This document shows, one piece after another, positions 36,601 to 51,600 of a stretch of 64,000 nt of DNA. The translations under genes and the position numbers were made by a program. The notes beneath the pieces are model-generated. The model had not been told where the DNA came from. It saw only the letters and a program-made list of their open reading frames with translations, and did not search any database. This DNA comes from Dromiciops gliroides. Taxonomy: Eukaryota; Chordata; Mammalia; Microbiotheria; Microbiotheriidae. The stretch lies in assembly GCF_019393635.1 (NCBI RefSeq), contig NC_057864.1, forward strand, positions 80,107,882-80,171,881. The letters run 5' to 3'. The stretch's first letter is position 1; each line of letters opens with the position of its first letter.

Positions 36601-39600
36601 TTTATTGTCTAAATGGTATTTTTTTCCCTTTAAAACACCAGACCTATTAGTATGTGTGGCCTGTGCTATAGATGATTACTTTTATTTATTTATGTATATG
36701 AGTTTCCTCCAGAACTTCTCAATGGTCAAAATACAATTAAAATGTTTTCATTAGTTTTAGTATAATGTGTTCTAAATAGCAATCTAGTCCTTTGAATATT
36801 GGTAGTCAAGTGTCTGGTGTGTATATTTGCTTGATACTAAGTAGAATAATTAAGCAGGAAACTTTACCCATGGACCGATTAAAATAATATATTTTACATA
36901 AATAGATAACTTACAGCATTTGTTACTTTAGAGGTAGTAGACTAAAATATAATTAGGCTCAAAAAGTACTTTTAAAGATTCATGATTTTAAACTTAAAGA
37001 GGTTAAGTGACCTGCCTATGGTCACACAATGGGAGGGATTTAACCCCAGGCAGGTATTCCTGAATCTAGCACTTTCACTACCACACTCCATCACGTGTAT
37101 TTCTAGGAGTTGTTCAGTTGTTTCAGTCATGTCTCACCCTTTGTGACTTCATTTAGGGTTTTCTTGACAAAGATATTGGAGTGGTTTGCCATTTTCTTCT
37201 TCAGCTCATTTTATAGATGAGGAACTGAGGCCAACAGGGTTAAGTGACTTGCCCAGGGTCACATAGATAGGAAATGTCTGAGGCCAGATTTGAACTTGGG
37301 AAGATGAGTTTTCCTTACTTTGGGTCCAGCACTATCCACTGTGCCACTTGGCTGCCCCTATCTAGGAATATCTGTATTTAGATGATCACTGAACCCATGG
37401 GAGCTGATAAGATTACCAAGAGAGACAATGAAGGGAGAGAAGATAAGGGCACAGGACATTGGGGTACAATTGTGGTATGTGTTCAAGACATGGATGATGG
37501 TCCAAAAAAGGTACAATAGAGAATGGTCACAAAGAAGGGAAGAAGAGCAGCTGAGATGCCCAGAAATTCTTATGAGGAGGTAGAATCTATGAAAGGAGCC
37601 AGTGGTAAAATCCTTTGCCTTAAGCGTCTTGTGTATACAAATGTTCAAAGTTCAGGAATCAAAGGAGAAGCTCTTAGATGTCCTAATGCAAGGAGGCAAT
37701 TCAACCTCATATGGCTCACTGATATTTGATGACATGAAACCTGTGACTAGACTGTGGCTCTGTTTGGGAACACCTTATTGAAAAGAAACAGGGGAGGTCA
37801 GAGCAGAGACTGAGGAAGAAGATGATAGCATTGTAAGCAAAAAGGTATATTCCCAGGAGGAAATAACAATGTATTCATTCTTTTTTAAAGAGAAGTAAAC
37901 TTGAGATCCATAGGGGAGACATAGTGTATTTCAACTTAAATAATTTGATTCTTCCTTTTTGCCTCTGGACGTGTGGAAGGCAGATTTGAGTTCTCCACTT
38001 TTGAAAATGAAATATTGGAATGATTTTTGGAATGGCAGAGTTGTCTTCAATTTCTGAGTTTTTAGTGTATTTTAAAAAACTGTTACCTTAAAAAAATACA
38101 TCTAATAATCTGCATTTTTGTCATCAGTTGTAAACTAATTAGAAGACTAGCAAATAAATTTAATTTAGCTTCTGAAAAAAAGAAGTTAGAAACATGCTTT
38201 TTGAATTTCCTTTATCCTTGTTCTCTCTGCTCTTTGCTATTATTTCCTGTTAGCAATGTGTTAACTTGTTTAAGAAATAAATTAAACCCACACACTTAAT
38301 GTGAAGTTTTTAATGTACAGGAAAAATATTTTTAATGTTTTTCTTCTAGAATATGTATATTAATTCAGCCCAAAACATTAAATTTTCTTTTACATTCTAA
38401 CGTTCCTTCCTTTGGTACAAATTATGAGTTCTACTAAATATTGGTATTTTTAGCTTAATAATAATAATTATATATGTTTATGTGTGTATATATGTACATA
38501 AGTATATACATATACACACAAGCACACATACATACATAAGATGTATGTATGTTTAAGATGAGACTAGACAATTTTAAAAAGTTACAAGGCTTAGCTGCAG
38601 TACAGTGATTTTACAGTTAGGAGGCAGTCTGGTCAAACAGAAGAATTTAATTTCCCTCTCTTTCTAAAAGGTTTATAATGTGCTAGATCTAAAAGAAACA
38701 TGCTAATTTTATATTTCCTGTGAAACTTAGGGAATTTTTCGTTGCTTTCCACCTTATATCTAAAATCTTTGGTTGGTTTTTTGACAAGTAAATGTAACTT
38801 TCGTCCTTTGTAAGTACTTAAACAAAGGACAGCCATTTTTTTTTAACTATTTCAATCCCTACTTTGTGACTTGAAAAGAGAGAGAAAAATGAACATAATT
38901 TGAAAAGTAATAGCATAAAACTCACAAGAATTGTTTAATTATCTTACTGAAAGGATACATTCTGAAAAGAATACAATCTTTTAAAGAGTTGACCAACTCT
39001 AAAGAATAATGTTACATAGCTTAAACCATATTCTAAACCTTAATATTTCTATGTTCTTGTGAATAAAATGATATTAAGAAATAGGGAAAACAATTTAAAG
39101 TTTCATAACCCTATTATTTTTTCAAAATAATTTTTACTGATATTGTTTGTTTTTATAAATCTATTTTGATGGAATGTTCTTTTTCTTTAGCAGTACCCTA
39201 TTGCCTCAAATACAGCAAAATCAGTCTCACATTTAAATCTCTAAAGAGACTGGATTCCATTCACTTTTCATGGCTTAGTTGATATTATTGCTCTTCACTT
39301 TACGATGTGTTCCAGCCAAAATGGCCTACTAGTTCTTTTCCAGACTTAATACTCATCTACTGACTCTGTCTTTGCACAAGCCTAGAATGCCTTCATCATC
39401 TCTGCATTTTACAATCCCTAGTTTCCTTCTAGGCTCAGCTCAGATGTCTTGACCTAAGGGAAGCTTTTCCACATACCTCAGTTCTTACTCTCCCTCCTCA
39501 ATTCAATTCAACAAGCATTTTTTAAAAATCCTTATATTATCTAGTATTTATTCTGTATTGTGGGCAAGTTGTTTCCTTCGATAGGTAAACTCCTCAAAGG

Positions 39601-42600
39601 CAAGGACTGCTTCATTTTTGTTTTTCTATTCCTACTGCCTTGCATATAGTAGAGGCTTAATCACTGTTTATTTAATTAAATTGTTCAAGTGTTGAAGAGG
39701 ATAGTAAAGTCTCTTCTGTTGTTTTCTTTTTTTAGCCTTCTCTGGTTTTGATTTAGTGATGCTGTGATTGCTAGGAGTATCTTTTTCATAGCCAGTAACA
39801 GTATTATTTACATGATAATGATTTTGTTTTCTTTTAGATTCTGAAAAAGAATTCCATGCTCTGCCACATCGAATATTTGTCCCCATTCCTGGATCCAGTG
39901 TAATGCTGTGTGATTATAAATTTGGGGATGAATCATCTAGGGAAATTCAGGAACGTTTTGTGGAATTATTGGATCAGCATGTAGGAGTAGATGATTTAGA
40001 AATTGCAGAGGAAATCAACACAGGTAAAAAATAAGATCTTGTTTAAACAAGGAGACATCATTTTACTTATATTAAACAAATAAACTTGAGCTTTACTTTT
40101 TTCTGTTCCACTTACTTACTAGTCTTGTGACCATGAGAAAGACTTTCTGAACCTTCTTTTCCCATCTATAAAACACTACTTTGTTGCTTTGAGGAAAGTA
40201 CTTTGCAAACTATTAAGTCTGACATAAAGGTAAGCTGTTACTAGATATATGATTAAATTATTGTGAGGAATCACTTAATTGGAAGATCAATAAAAGACTA
40301 ACTTTTAAACACCTTATGGTTGTTTGGATATGCTGACATAACATTTTAAATAAGGCATCTCAAGCTTTAATCTTTATAGGGACAGAAAATGAGCATATGC
40401 TTTCCCAGAGGATATTAAATACTATTGTTAGTATGTAAATGTCAGTATATCCAGCACCTTCGGCTTCATTGGTTTGGGGACTTCTTGGGGCACAGAGTTT
40501 AAGTGGCTTGCTCATCATCACTGTGGTAGTAATAGTAAGTTCCAGGGGCAGAATCTAACCCCGATTTTCCTAATTCCGAGGAAATCACTCTATTTACCGT
40601 GCTACTCTGCAGGTATTTATAATAAATAAATGGTAAATATGTAGTAAATGGCAGATTGGCACAGTGTTGATGGTAAGTATTAGCAAAGCATGACAGTAGT
40701 TCAGCTTTTTTCAAAATAATGCAGGGGGCTCTTGATTTAAAAAAAAAATGTAGAATGTGAATGAATGCCTACCTGGAAGAATGATGAAGTTTCATATTCT
40801 TCCTTTTATTGTTTATGGAATTTTTCTATGAACTCCATTATCTTAGTGGCTTCATGCTGCCATACCTTTCTCAGATGCAGAATAAACATTTAATCTCTCT
40901 CTGTCATAATGGAACATGTATTTTGTATGTCTGTATTATTTTACCTTTTTCCTAATGAATAAAAAATTCCCAAGAAATTTATATAAAGGCATGTGAGCAT
41001 TACCTTAGGAAATAATACCATAACGTTCCCAAGTTAACTTTTTAAAATAAAAAAAAGTGTTAATTCTGTAAACAAAGACAGCTATGAGAAAAGAGCAATT
41101 AATCATTTTAACACTATCACAGTGTCCTTGTGTATTCTCCTAGGCACATTCTTACTCTAGTCTTTTTTTCTTTATAATTAAACAAGTGCTCTTAAACCTC
41201 AGGTTTGCAATTTTTTCCCCCCAGTACATTTTGCAAATTTCATAGTTATTCATCAGTTGCTATGGTACCTTTTTTTATTCTACTCTCACACCCCCTTGTG
41301 TTTACTGTAAGGGCTGGAACTGGATTATGGTATTTAATTTAAGCACTCCTGGTTACTATGGTGAGTCATGTAATTGTTTGATTGGTGAATTTCCAACCTA
41401 GCTATAGTGCCTCAGGTGTGAGTTGAGACCACCAACCTTTTCTAAGTTGATAACTCCAGGTATTAGTGTTAATCATGATGAGGAATAAAAAGTTTACTTC
41501 ACAGTGCAGAAAAGGAATAAAAATTCCCCAAATCCTCAATATTTTTATTTTGTGGCAACTATTTTATATTTTAAATGATATCATTAAGTAGCATCATATA
41601 ATAGCCAATAATAATATCATCATTTTAAAGACATATGGTTTTGTTTTGAACATATAACCATGGGTCATTTTGCAAGTCTTATTTTTTTTTTGTACCATCT
41701 CACATAATTTAATGGTTCCACAAAGCAGTGCCGTGATCTTTCTCTACTAAGCAGTCATAGACTTAATTGATATATATATATATATTTTTTTTTTGCAGGG
41801 CCTTGGGGTTAAGTGACTTGCCCAGGGTCACACAGCTAGTAAGAGTAAAGTGTCTGAGACCGGATTTGAACTCAGGTACTCCTGAATCCAGGGCCAGTAC
41901 TTTATCCACTGCACCACCTAGCTGTCCCTAGTTATAGACTTAAAAGTGAAGGAGGAGCATATATGTCATCCAATCAGTTGCCCAGTTAATCCCTGAAATC
42001 CCTTTTCTAGCACTCCTGAAATTGATAGTCATCTAGCCTGTCCTTGACTGTTTCAAATAAGTATCTTAGTTTATAAGGCACATCTTTCTATTTTTAGACA
42101 GTTTTAGTTAGTGTTTTCTATTCACAGAGTCTCAGAGTTGGGAAGGACCCGAAATCCACCCCTCATTTGAATAAGTACAAGTATATTGAGCAAAAAAATT
42201 ATGTCCCTGTAACCTCCATGTCCTCTCCTCTGAAGCAGCATGGAATCCATCTTCTGTTCTTTTTTACATAACATTTTCAGATACTTGAAGACAGTTACCA
42301 TCTCTCCTTAGTCATTTTCTTCAGGCTAATCATATACTTGTTCCTTCAGTTAATATATGACATTGCTGACAGATACCCTTATCATCCTGGTTATCTTCCT
42401 GAAGGTATATTCTAGTGTCCTTAAAATGTGGCACTTAGAATCACTCTTAAGGTGATCTGACCTCACAGAGTATTATAGAACCCTTATTTCTTTTTTCTTT
42501 TTGTTTGTTTTGTTTTTGCGGGGCAATGAGGGTTAAGTGACTTGCCCAAGGTCACACAGCTAGTAAGTGTCAAGTGTCTGAGGCCAGATTTGAACTCAGG

Positions 42601-45600
42601 TCCTCCTGAATCCATGGCCAGTGCTTTATCCATTGTGCCACCTAGCTGCCCCCAGAACCCTTATTTCTTATAATAAATAGTTTTAAAATGTAGCCTGTTT
42701 GTATTAGCTTTTAAATTTTTAAAATTTTTTCACAGCTGTATCATTCTTCAATCACAATTAAGTATTCTTTGATACTTTTTTTTACCCAGTGCCTAGATAA
42801 TTTTTATGTGAACTGTTAACTACCAAGCTATGTTCCACCCACTTCTCTAGGTCATATTTAAAAATTTTAAATGCAGGCTTTACCTTTATCTCTGTTAAAT
42901 GTTGTCTTATTTGGTTTCATTCAAGTCTATTGAAATAATTATAGATCTAAATTGTCATCTCATAGAAGCTGTGTCTCCCAGATTCTTGTACTTCTTGCTG
43001 AACTCACAAGACACAAAAATCTGCCAAATATCTACTCATAATCTCCCTCAGTATTAATTTGACAGTTGAATGAAAGAATAGTTCCCTGGTTGGTATATTT
43101 TATGCACTGTTTCCAAGCATGTATGATATGTTATGAATTTATCATGTAAATGCTCTCTATTTGGGGAAGAGGAGACCATAGAAAGAAGTCAGTTTAATGT
43201 CCATACAAGCAGGTGGTATAAGTAATGAACCAACCACATTGTTCTTTATCAGGTACAAAATCCAAATAAATTTCTAATGTTTTGCTATCTCTGTTGAGAT
43301 AACTGTGGCAACAACATGGTCCGGAATTTCTCAAAACTATTTAAGATCATAAGAGAACTATGAGGGAATTCTGAAGTCATGGAGACACAATAATTGATGG
43401 TGATCCAATAAAGAGTTTGTACACACTCCCTCTTCTTGCCACTAACATTCTTTCTCTCTGTTGTCCTCTCTTAGGAGCTTATCATTTTAACCAAATCTTG
43501 AAAGCATTTATTAAGTGCCTAATAAATCTTTCAGGTACTAAGTCTTCTTTAATTGCTATTATCACCTCTTTTGTCTGCCAGCCATTTCCAGGTTCAAAGA
43601 CAAATGATTACTATCATTTATTTCTCAAAAACTTAAAAATTCATTCAGTTGCAGAGAACTCTCAGGGGAAATGATGACACTAGATCAAGACAATTGAAAG
43701 GTGAAGTGTGCAATAGAGGATGATTTATAATTTGCTTCAGCCAAATTGTTTTAAACCAATTTTCACTTTATTCAGGAAATAAGTTTGAAATGACAGTTTC
43801 TAACTTCTACATTATAATCCTCTTAAACTAAGCCCTGTCTTACTCTATCATACATTGTTTGAAAAGTGATATTTATTTTTCACAAAAAAGGTACTTAGTG
43901 ATTGAATTGAGACTTGTGAAACTATTAAATCTTAAAAACAGGTTAACTATAGGTTCTAATCATATTTTTATAATCATTTAGTGAATAAAAAATACATTTT
44001 TCCTGTTATAAAAATTATGGTAAAATAACAAGTTTCTTGCTTTGTGAATAATATGTTGACAATGTGAGAAACAGGTGCAGACCACCTCAAAATAAGTTCT
44101 TTCAGAGATAGCTTTGGAATAACAAAAAGCCTTTATTGCATTCTCATGAGAATGGGCACTCACAGAAAGAAAAGCAGTTAGTGAGTGCAGTTGCCGAAAG
44201 CAAGCACCTTGTATATATCCTACACCCTGCTGCAGTCAGTCCCTCCGCTGAGCCACCATAGGTTGCTAGGCCCAAATTCACAATCTTACTGGAAGAGTTC
44301 TAGCTAAATCCTCCTTGATAGGTTATCCCTTCCATACATGATCAAAAATGAGGTGGAGATTTTAGACAGAGGAGGAGAAATTAATTTTAATAAGTCTATT
44401 AAGTAGCAGCTAGGTGGTGCAGTGGATAAAGCACCGGCCCTGGATTCAGGAGGACCAGAGTTCAAATCTGGCATCAAACACTTGACACTTACTAGCTGTG
44501 GAACCTTAGGCAAGTCACATAACCCTCATTGCCTAGCCAAAAAAATAATAATAATAATAAGTCTATTAAGCAAGCACAGTAGAGACTAGAGTTAACCTTT
44601 TACGTACTTTCTCTAAGACAGCAGCGAGAGCCAGCTCAAACTGGGTTTTATCTCTAGCTCTGAAAAACTTATTTTTCTCTTCCCTGGTTTGACATAATTC
44701 ACTAGATAATATTGTCTGTTGTTCTCTCTATGAGCATGCTTTCCTTGAGAAGATCTCATGTATCAAGTTAGAAATTCTGAGAAGATTTCACCATGTATAA
44801 AATCATCACCATTTCTCACAGCTGGGAGCTAGAAAGGAAAAAATAGATATGGTCTATTTGTAATCTAATGAGGAAGACATGAAAAAACCACATGAATAAT
44901 AATTATCAACAGAGTATCAGCATTTTTTTCTTAGAAATATGACTAGTCATTTTTTATCATTCATTTGATATAGTTAGCAAATATTTATCAAGCACCTATT
45001 ATATAAAAAATGTTATGAGATTTAAAAAAGTATTATCACTCAACTCTTAACAGCAGATATAAGATGCGTCCAACTAACTGTAATATAAGATATAATATAA
45101 TAAGGACCATAGAGGTATCACAAATATAATGTTTAAGTAAATACATGTTTAGTAATCAACATTTTAAAGTTCAGAATTTTTCTTATTACTAATAAATCTG
45201 AATTTTGTTTGTACTATGTAGATTGGAAATCATATAGAGTATTTTTCAGTTCTAAATTCATATCTGATCCAGTCATTTTCATCAGATAAGCTTTGCATTA
45301 TAAGAAATTAATTAACAGTCCTAGCCTCATTCCACACTGTATTCACTGTTATAGTTAACATTTGAAGGACCAGTATGTTAAATGATGAAAAAAATGTTAA
45401 TTTTACTTCAAAAAGAAAATTTTCATTCTTCCATTCTATTTTCTTTGCCCTATGGATTTAAAAAAATGGACTGCATCCATTGACACAGCTCAGGCCTTCT
45501 AGGTATTCTTAATTTTTGGTACTTCTAGTGTTAACATCTTTCTTTTATATTTCACAGAAAATAAATAAAACTGCATGTTTTAAAAAGTGTAGGGTAGGGG

Positions 45601-48600
45601 CAGCTGGGTGGCACAGTGGATAGAACACCGGCCCTGGAGTCAGGAGTACCTGAGTTCAAATCTGACCTCAGACACTTAACACTTACTAGCTGTGTGACCC
45701 TGGGCAAGTCATTTAATCCCAATTGCTTCATTTAAAAAAAAAATGTAGGGTAGGAAGTCACTTGTAACAGAAAGCAATAATCATAACTCTAGGTTATGGT
45801 CATCCTCAAATGTTTTATAGTTTTTAATACATTTTCCTCATTAAACTTACATATTTCTACACTTTGATATGATTGGTTCTGACCTTTGCTTACTACCTGT
45901 GTGACCTTGGGCAAGATCAGTCTCCCTACTCCTTTGTTTCTTCATTTATAAAATTAAGGGAGCTAGAATAGATGGTCTCCAGAGACCCTTCCAGCTTAAG
46001 ATCTATGATTCTGTGAGCTCAATGCTATCTCGTTTGCTTTGGTTATGTATGGCATAAATAACCATTTGTATAAATGATCATTTGTTTCTTATTCCTCAAT
46101 AAGACTTAATTTAATATTCATTAGTAGAATTTGTATTGTCAGACATGGTTACCACATAAGTATATTTTTGAGTTTTAAAAATAACAAAGAATAAATCCAG
46201 GTATACATTTTTGGATTTCCCCTTACCATAAACTGTTGGCTATAGAAACTAATTATATCTATTTTACATTGCTCATTTTGATTTGTTCATTATCCGTGTT
46301 TCTTTTTTATACTGGTTGTCTAATTTAGAGATGGAGACTTAATTGAATAGGAAGTTTAATATTACAAGGACAAAGGAAGCAAAACAGCAGTTTGGAAAGC
46401 TTAGGTGTGTATATTTATATGAATATTGTACAGAATTTATAACTTGCTGTGAAGGTACCATCATACTTTTTTCTCTTAACATTTATATGTGATTAAAGTA
46501 GGACAGATAAATACTGTAGGTTCAGTTTAAAATGCTTATGACTTAATATTGAAACCTTATTAGATCTTATTCATCTCACAGAATTCTCAGCTTTTTCCTA
46601 TCTGGACTTTTAGTTATCAAACACTGGGGCCACACTGGTTTTACCCTGGAGTATGTCAGGTGATTCATTGGATTTGCTGATACAAACAACCTCTGAACAG
46701 GCATAGTGATCCTTGAGATGTCCTAGTCCCTAAATCCAGAACTCATCTTCTGAAATCATTTCATATTCATGATATTCCTAAAAGAATGACGTCACATTCC
46801 TGAACTATGTGGAAAAAATAAAAACATTAGCATTTGAATTGAAAAAAAAATGCTTTTCCATAATTGGTCTGTCTTTTTTTTTTCTGAAGAAGTCATTATT
46901 GACTAAGGCCAGCACAATGTTTTTAATTGCTGATTTAATAATAGTGAATTTTGAGTAAAGAACAGATCCATTTTAACTTCAAATTCTGTGGTCCAATTGC
47001 ATTTTACTCATTAAATGAAACCACTGCTTTAGTATGGAGATGATAGTTTATGTTGTGTGCATAGATTTTACTAAAAATACAGCTTTTGACATTTAAATCT
47101 AGTAATAATTAGCATAGTAATTTATCTTTCCCTTCTACTTGCAGGTCAAAACACACCCTTACCTTGGTAGATTGTTTAACAAATTAAAGTGGCTAAAAAA
47201 TTCCTAGTCAAACTTTATGGTGATGAATCTTTCTAAAATTTACTAAGCTGAGGCTTAGAAAATAGTTGAACAATGTGAATTAGGACCTTGTGGAATTTAA
47301 ACATGAAAAGCCTTCAAGAGCCCAGGATTACCTCTATGAGATAATAGGCAGTAAAATAATATTTTAGTGGAGATTGGTACCAATTCAAAATGAACTTTGT
47401 GGTCAGAAGTAGAATTTGGGGATTGAAGAGTGCTAAAGAGCTATCTTTATTTTTCCAATGTAACCCATATTATGTACTTGATTATTTATTTCCATTGTAT
47501 AATTTCAGTTTCTATGTTTAAAATAAGTGTTTTGTTGAGTAGAAATCTTATAATAGCATACCTTTACACATTTAAAGGAGGAAAACAACTTACCTAAATG
47601 GCTAATTTTAGAAATAGAGTGTCTATGGCTTTAAAATTTTTTAGATATATTAGTCATCTTAGAATGTAGACATTCACTTAGTAATGTATTTTACTTTTGT
47701 GACACCAGTGGAGTGGTATATGTATGAAATTTTAATGAAATTTATTTTTACGATTTTTTTGTCAATTTTGAAAAACACTACTGACACAGATTGAGGTAAA
47801 ACTCTTAGATTTTAATAAATGAATGAGTGAAAAAGCATTTATTAAGTGCTTATCATTTGACAAACAGTAGGATAAGTACTGGAGATACAAATAGAAAAAG
47901 CTACTGAAATACTGAACCTGAGCTACTAGTACTACTTTATTGAGGCAGTGGAAGGAAGAGCAAAAGGTGTAAAATAATTTAACTATTATCAGCCAACAGT
48001 TGGGTTAAGAAACACTTAATTAAGAGCTTATGATAGTAATTTTATCATGAGACATTTAAAGTCTGGAGTAGGTTGGTGGGCATGGAATTGGAAAGGAAAG
48101 ATCATTTTTGGAGATAGTTCAAGGGAAGGATCTACAGGTTACCTACCCACATGGACTCAGTAAGGGAGGAGTTTCAGGAGCATATCTGTAGAGCTAGGTA
48201 GCAATAATTTCTTATAAAGGTAATAATAATGATAATAATAATTTAAAGATTTTGAGCCTTAGAAAAAAGGAGACTGGTGCCAAAGATGGAAATGAGGGAA
48301 TTGTAAAATACTATGTAGGAGAAGAAGAAATCTTTTTGGAATATTAATCTCCAGATATATTTTCCCCCTCTGGGACCACTACACTTTTCTGATGATTCAT
48401 ATGGGGACAAATGATATTGCTGAAGGAATTTAGAAAGCATTACTGGACATTATCAAGTCTTGGGCAAGGAACTGAAAACCCTAAAGGAAGAGATGTTTTC
48501 ATTAGTTCAGTCAGCTAAAAGCCAAAGCTTCCAGAAAAAGGCAATTTTGGGAAGTGAATGGTTTTTTGTTTGTTTTAATGGTGACTGAAAGTAGGATTTG

Positions 48601-51600
48601 AATTTCTAGAATTCAAATTACTGGAATATCATTTGGCCAGATATGGAATATACCTGTTGTTGTCCAATGAAAATGTTCGCCTGGAGTCTTACAAATCTTG
48701 ACAAGATTTAAAATGAAAAGGGAAGAAGAGTGAAAACTGCTGGCATGTGTTCCATGCTGGATACCACTAAGAGTGGTAGATACAGCATAAAAAGAAAGAC
48801 TGTCTGCAGAGATGTCTTTTCATAAGGAAACAGTATATTCACCCATCCCACCTCCACCCCCAAAATACAGGAATAAATCTCTTGTCTTCATATATCTACA
48901 TGTAAAAACATATGTACAAAGGATAGGGGATAAGGTAAACTAGATTTTTTTTTTTTTTTTGGTGAGGCAGTTGGGGTTAAGTGACTTGCCCAGGGTCACA
49001 CAGCTAGTAAGTGTTACGTGTCTGAGGCCAGATTTGAACTCAGGTACTCCTGACTCCAGGGCCGGTGCTCTATCCACTGTGCCACCTAGCTGCCCCTAAA
49101 CTAGATTTTTTTACTGCAAGAAAGTAAATTGGACTTCACATATATGACTAAAACTTGCTGGGATAGGCTTTGTGAATGAAATATGACTTGGTAGGTGTAT
49201 ACCTTATTCAAAAGGAAATAGTGTTTTAAGACTGAGGAAATCAGGGATCCATGGAGGAGGAATGTGATGGGTGAAACCCAGTAGGGGAACAAATAGAAGT
49301 GACATTGTGTTGAGAATATATTACAGACTACCTGACTAGAAAGAAGAAATGGGTGGAATTCAGGGAATAAATCAGAAACCTAGCACCAGAGGTATGACAT
49401 AGTCATGGGATTAGGAAATGACCTTCAATTGTATTTTGGTTTCTAGAGCTTTTTCTGCCAAGTTAAATTATTGTCTTTAAAAATTATTTTATTCGGGGCA
49501 GCTAGGTGGCGCAGTGGATGAAACACTGGCCCTGGATTCAGGAGGACCTGAGTTCAAATACGACCTCAGACACTTGACACTTGCTAGGTGTGTGATCCTG
49601 GGCAGGTCACTTGACCCTCATTGCCCCGAAAAAAAAAAATCATTCTTCAAAAGGTATAGGAAGTAAGGGGGTGGGAGGGTGGAGAAGTGTTACTTTGAAT
49701 CCTGTTCAATTGGAAAGAACTGGTTACTGAAGTAAAAACAATAGAAACCTTGGCAGGAAGTTACCATTCCTTGTTAGAGTTTGTGATAAAAGTACAAAGC
49801 CTAGCCTACCAGTCTGGCACACATCCTGGAGTTTGGCAGAGCAGATTTCAGGAAAGAATGGATGGGAAACTGCAGCCTCAAATTCTTTAAGAAAAGTTGG
49901 CCCAAGAGGAATCTTAAGTTCCTTTTTGAGGTTGCAGCACTAAAATCAGATGAAGCAAAAAACAGTTGTTTAAACAGACCACATGCATCCATAGGGAACT
50001 AATGAAAACTTAAAATTTTAAAACATGTATAGATGATAGAATCAAGGACAAAACAAAAAAGAATGAGTAGAAAAGAATGACACAGTCCTGTCCTTTTAAA
50101 ATCTAAAAGCTTTATTTAAAGCTCAGAATAAACTGAGATTGACAATGAATGTCAATATCAACACGATCTAAGTGGGAAAAGATCTGGGTGCCTTCTAGCC
50201 CAACCCCTGCCTTAAAAGGAACCCCCTTGTTAACATATTTGACAAGAGGTCATCCACCTTTTGCTTGAAGAGTTTTTGTAAGGTATTCCATTTCATTTTG
50301 GGATAGTTCTAAAGTTCTAATTGTTGGGAAACTGAAATTGAGCTGATGAAACCTAGCTCTTTGCAACTTGCACAAGTTGCTTCTATACTAGAAAAGACTT
50401 TTTTGGTAGTCTTTGACCCTGTGCTAAACATTTTTATCAGTAATTTGAATGATACTTTGAATATTATGCCTATTAGATTAACAGATGCCATTCGGTAGCA
50501 AACATGTTGAATAACAGAGAAAAGATCATAACAAAGTTAAGACCCCCCCAAAAAATAACAATACGAATCTAATAAATGAAATGAAATAAGAGTAGTCATC
50601 ATGCTGAATATGAATCAGTACTGGGGCAAGGAAGCCAAAAAAGCTAACCATCTTAGTTGGCATTAAAAAGACTTGGATTGTGCTTTGCTGCTGTGCTTTG
50701 CCCAGCCAGACAGCATCTGGAAAATTGTGTTCAGCTGTGTATTCCATGTTTGAGGACGGATATTGGTCAACTAGAATTGGTTCAGAGGAGGAGGACATGT
50801 CATTTGAGGATTTAGAAAGCCTGTCCATAAGAATTTGGTTGAAGTTGCTGGTGCTGTTTATTTTTTTTTTAGTGAGGCAATTGGGGTTAAGTGACTTGCC
50901 CAGGGTCACACAGCTAGTAAGTGTTAAGTGTCTGAGGCCGGGTTTGAACTCAGGTACTCCTGACTCCAGGGCCGGTGCTATATCCACTGCACCACCTAGC
51001 TGCCCCTGCTGGTGCTGTTTATTGAGGAGAAGAAAAGTCTCTGGGGACACATGATACTATTACAAATATATTTAAGGCCTTTCACATGGAAGAGAGGTTA
51101 ACAACTTGAATAACCAGAATTCTCTTTTGTTAAACTGTCAACAAAATTGTTGAAAGTCAATTACCCTTTCATTTTTAGATATCATCTCAGTTTTAAAAGA
51201 TGCTTGTCCTGACAGAATCATTGAACCTTAATGACCATCATTTGGTGAAGTGACTTGACCAACACCTCACAGGTGGTCTGTAACAGACTTAAAGCTTATT
51301 TTGGTTCATCCTCAGTTTCATTGATGAGGGTGTTCATTATACCATTCAGACCACAAACCTTCCCTTCCTCCTCATCCTATGGCTTGTGGTATTCTTGTCC
51401 ATATTTTTCTGTTTCTTCATTAAGGATCCTCTCAGTAGGCTGGAGATCTTACTCTTCTTTCTTTTATTTCTTGGATATATCAGGGTACTATTTTACCAGT
51501 TTCCTTATATGTTTTGGTATTGTAACACTGAAATTATCTTTGAAAACCTTGGGCAGAAAACTCATGATAATTTGAGTATGTCATTTGGAATTATTCATAT

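Larger units (their letters stand above)
36421..39837 (+). other. ODR4 intron 11
   Basis: It holds an antisense CORE-SINE relic at 36990-37085, an RTE-tailed SINE at about 37100-37358, a TA/CA-rich tract at 38460-38560 and a CR1-clade end at about 39330-39690. About 37380-38450 and 38570-39320 show nothing I can name. Confidence 0.85.
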
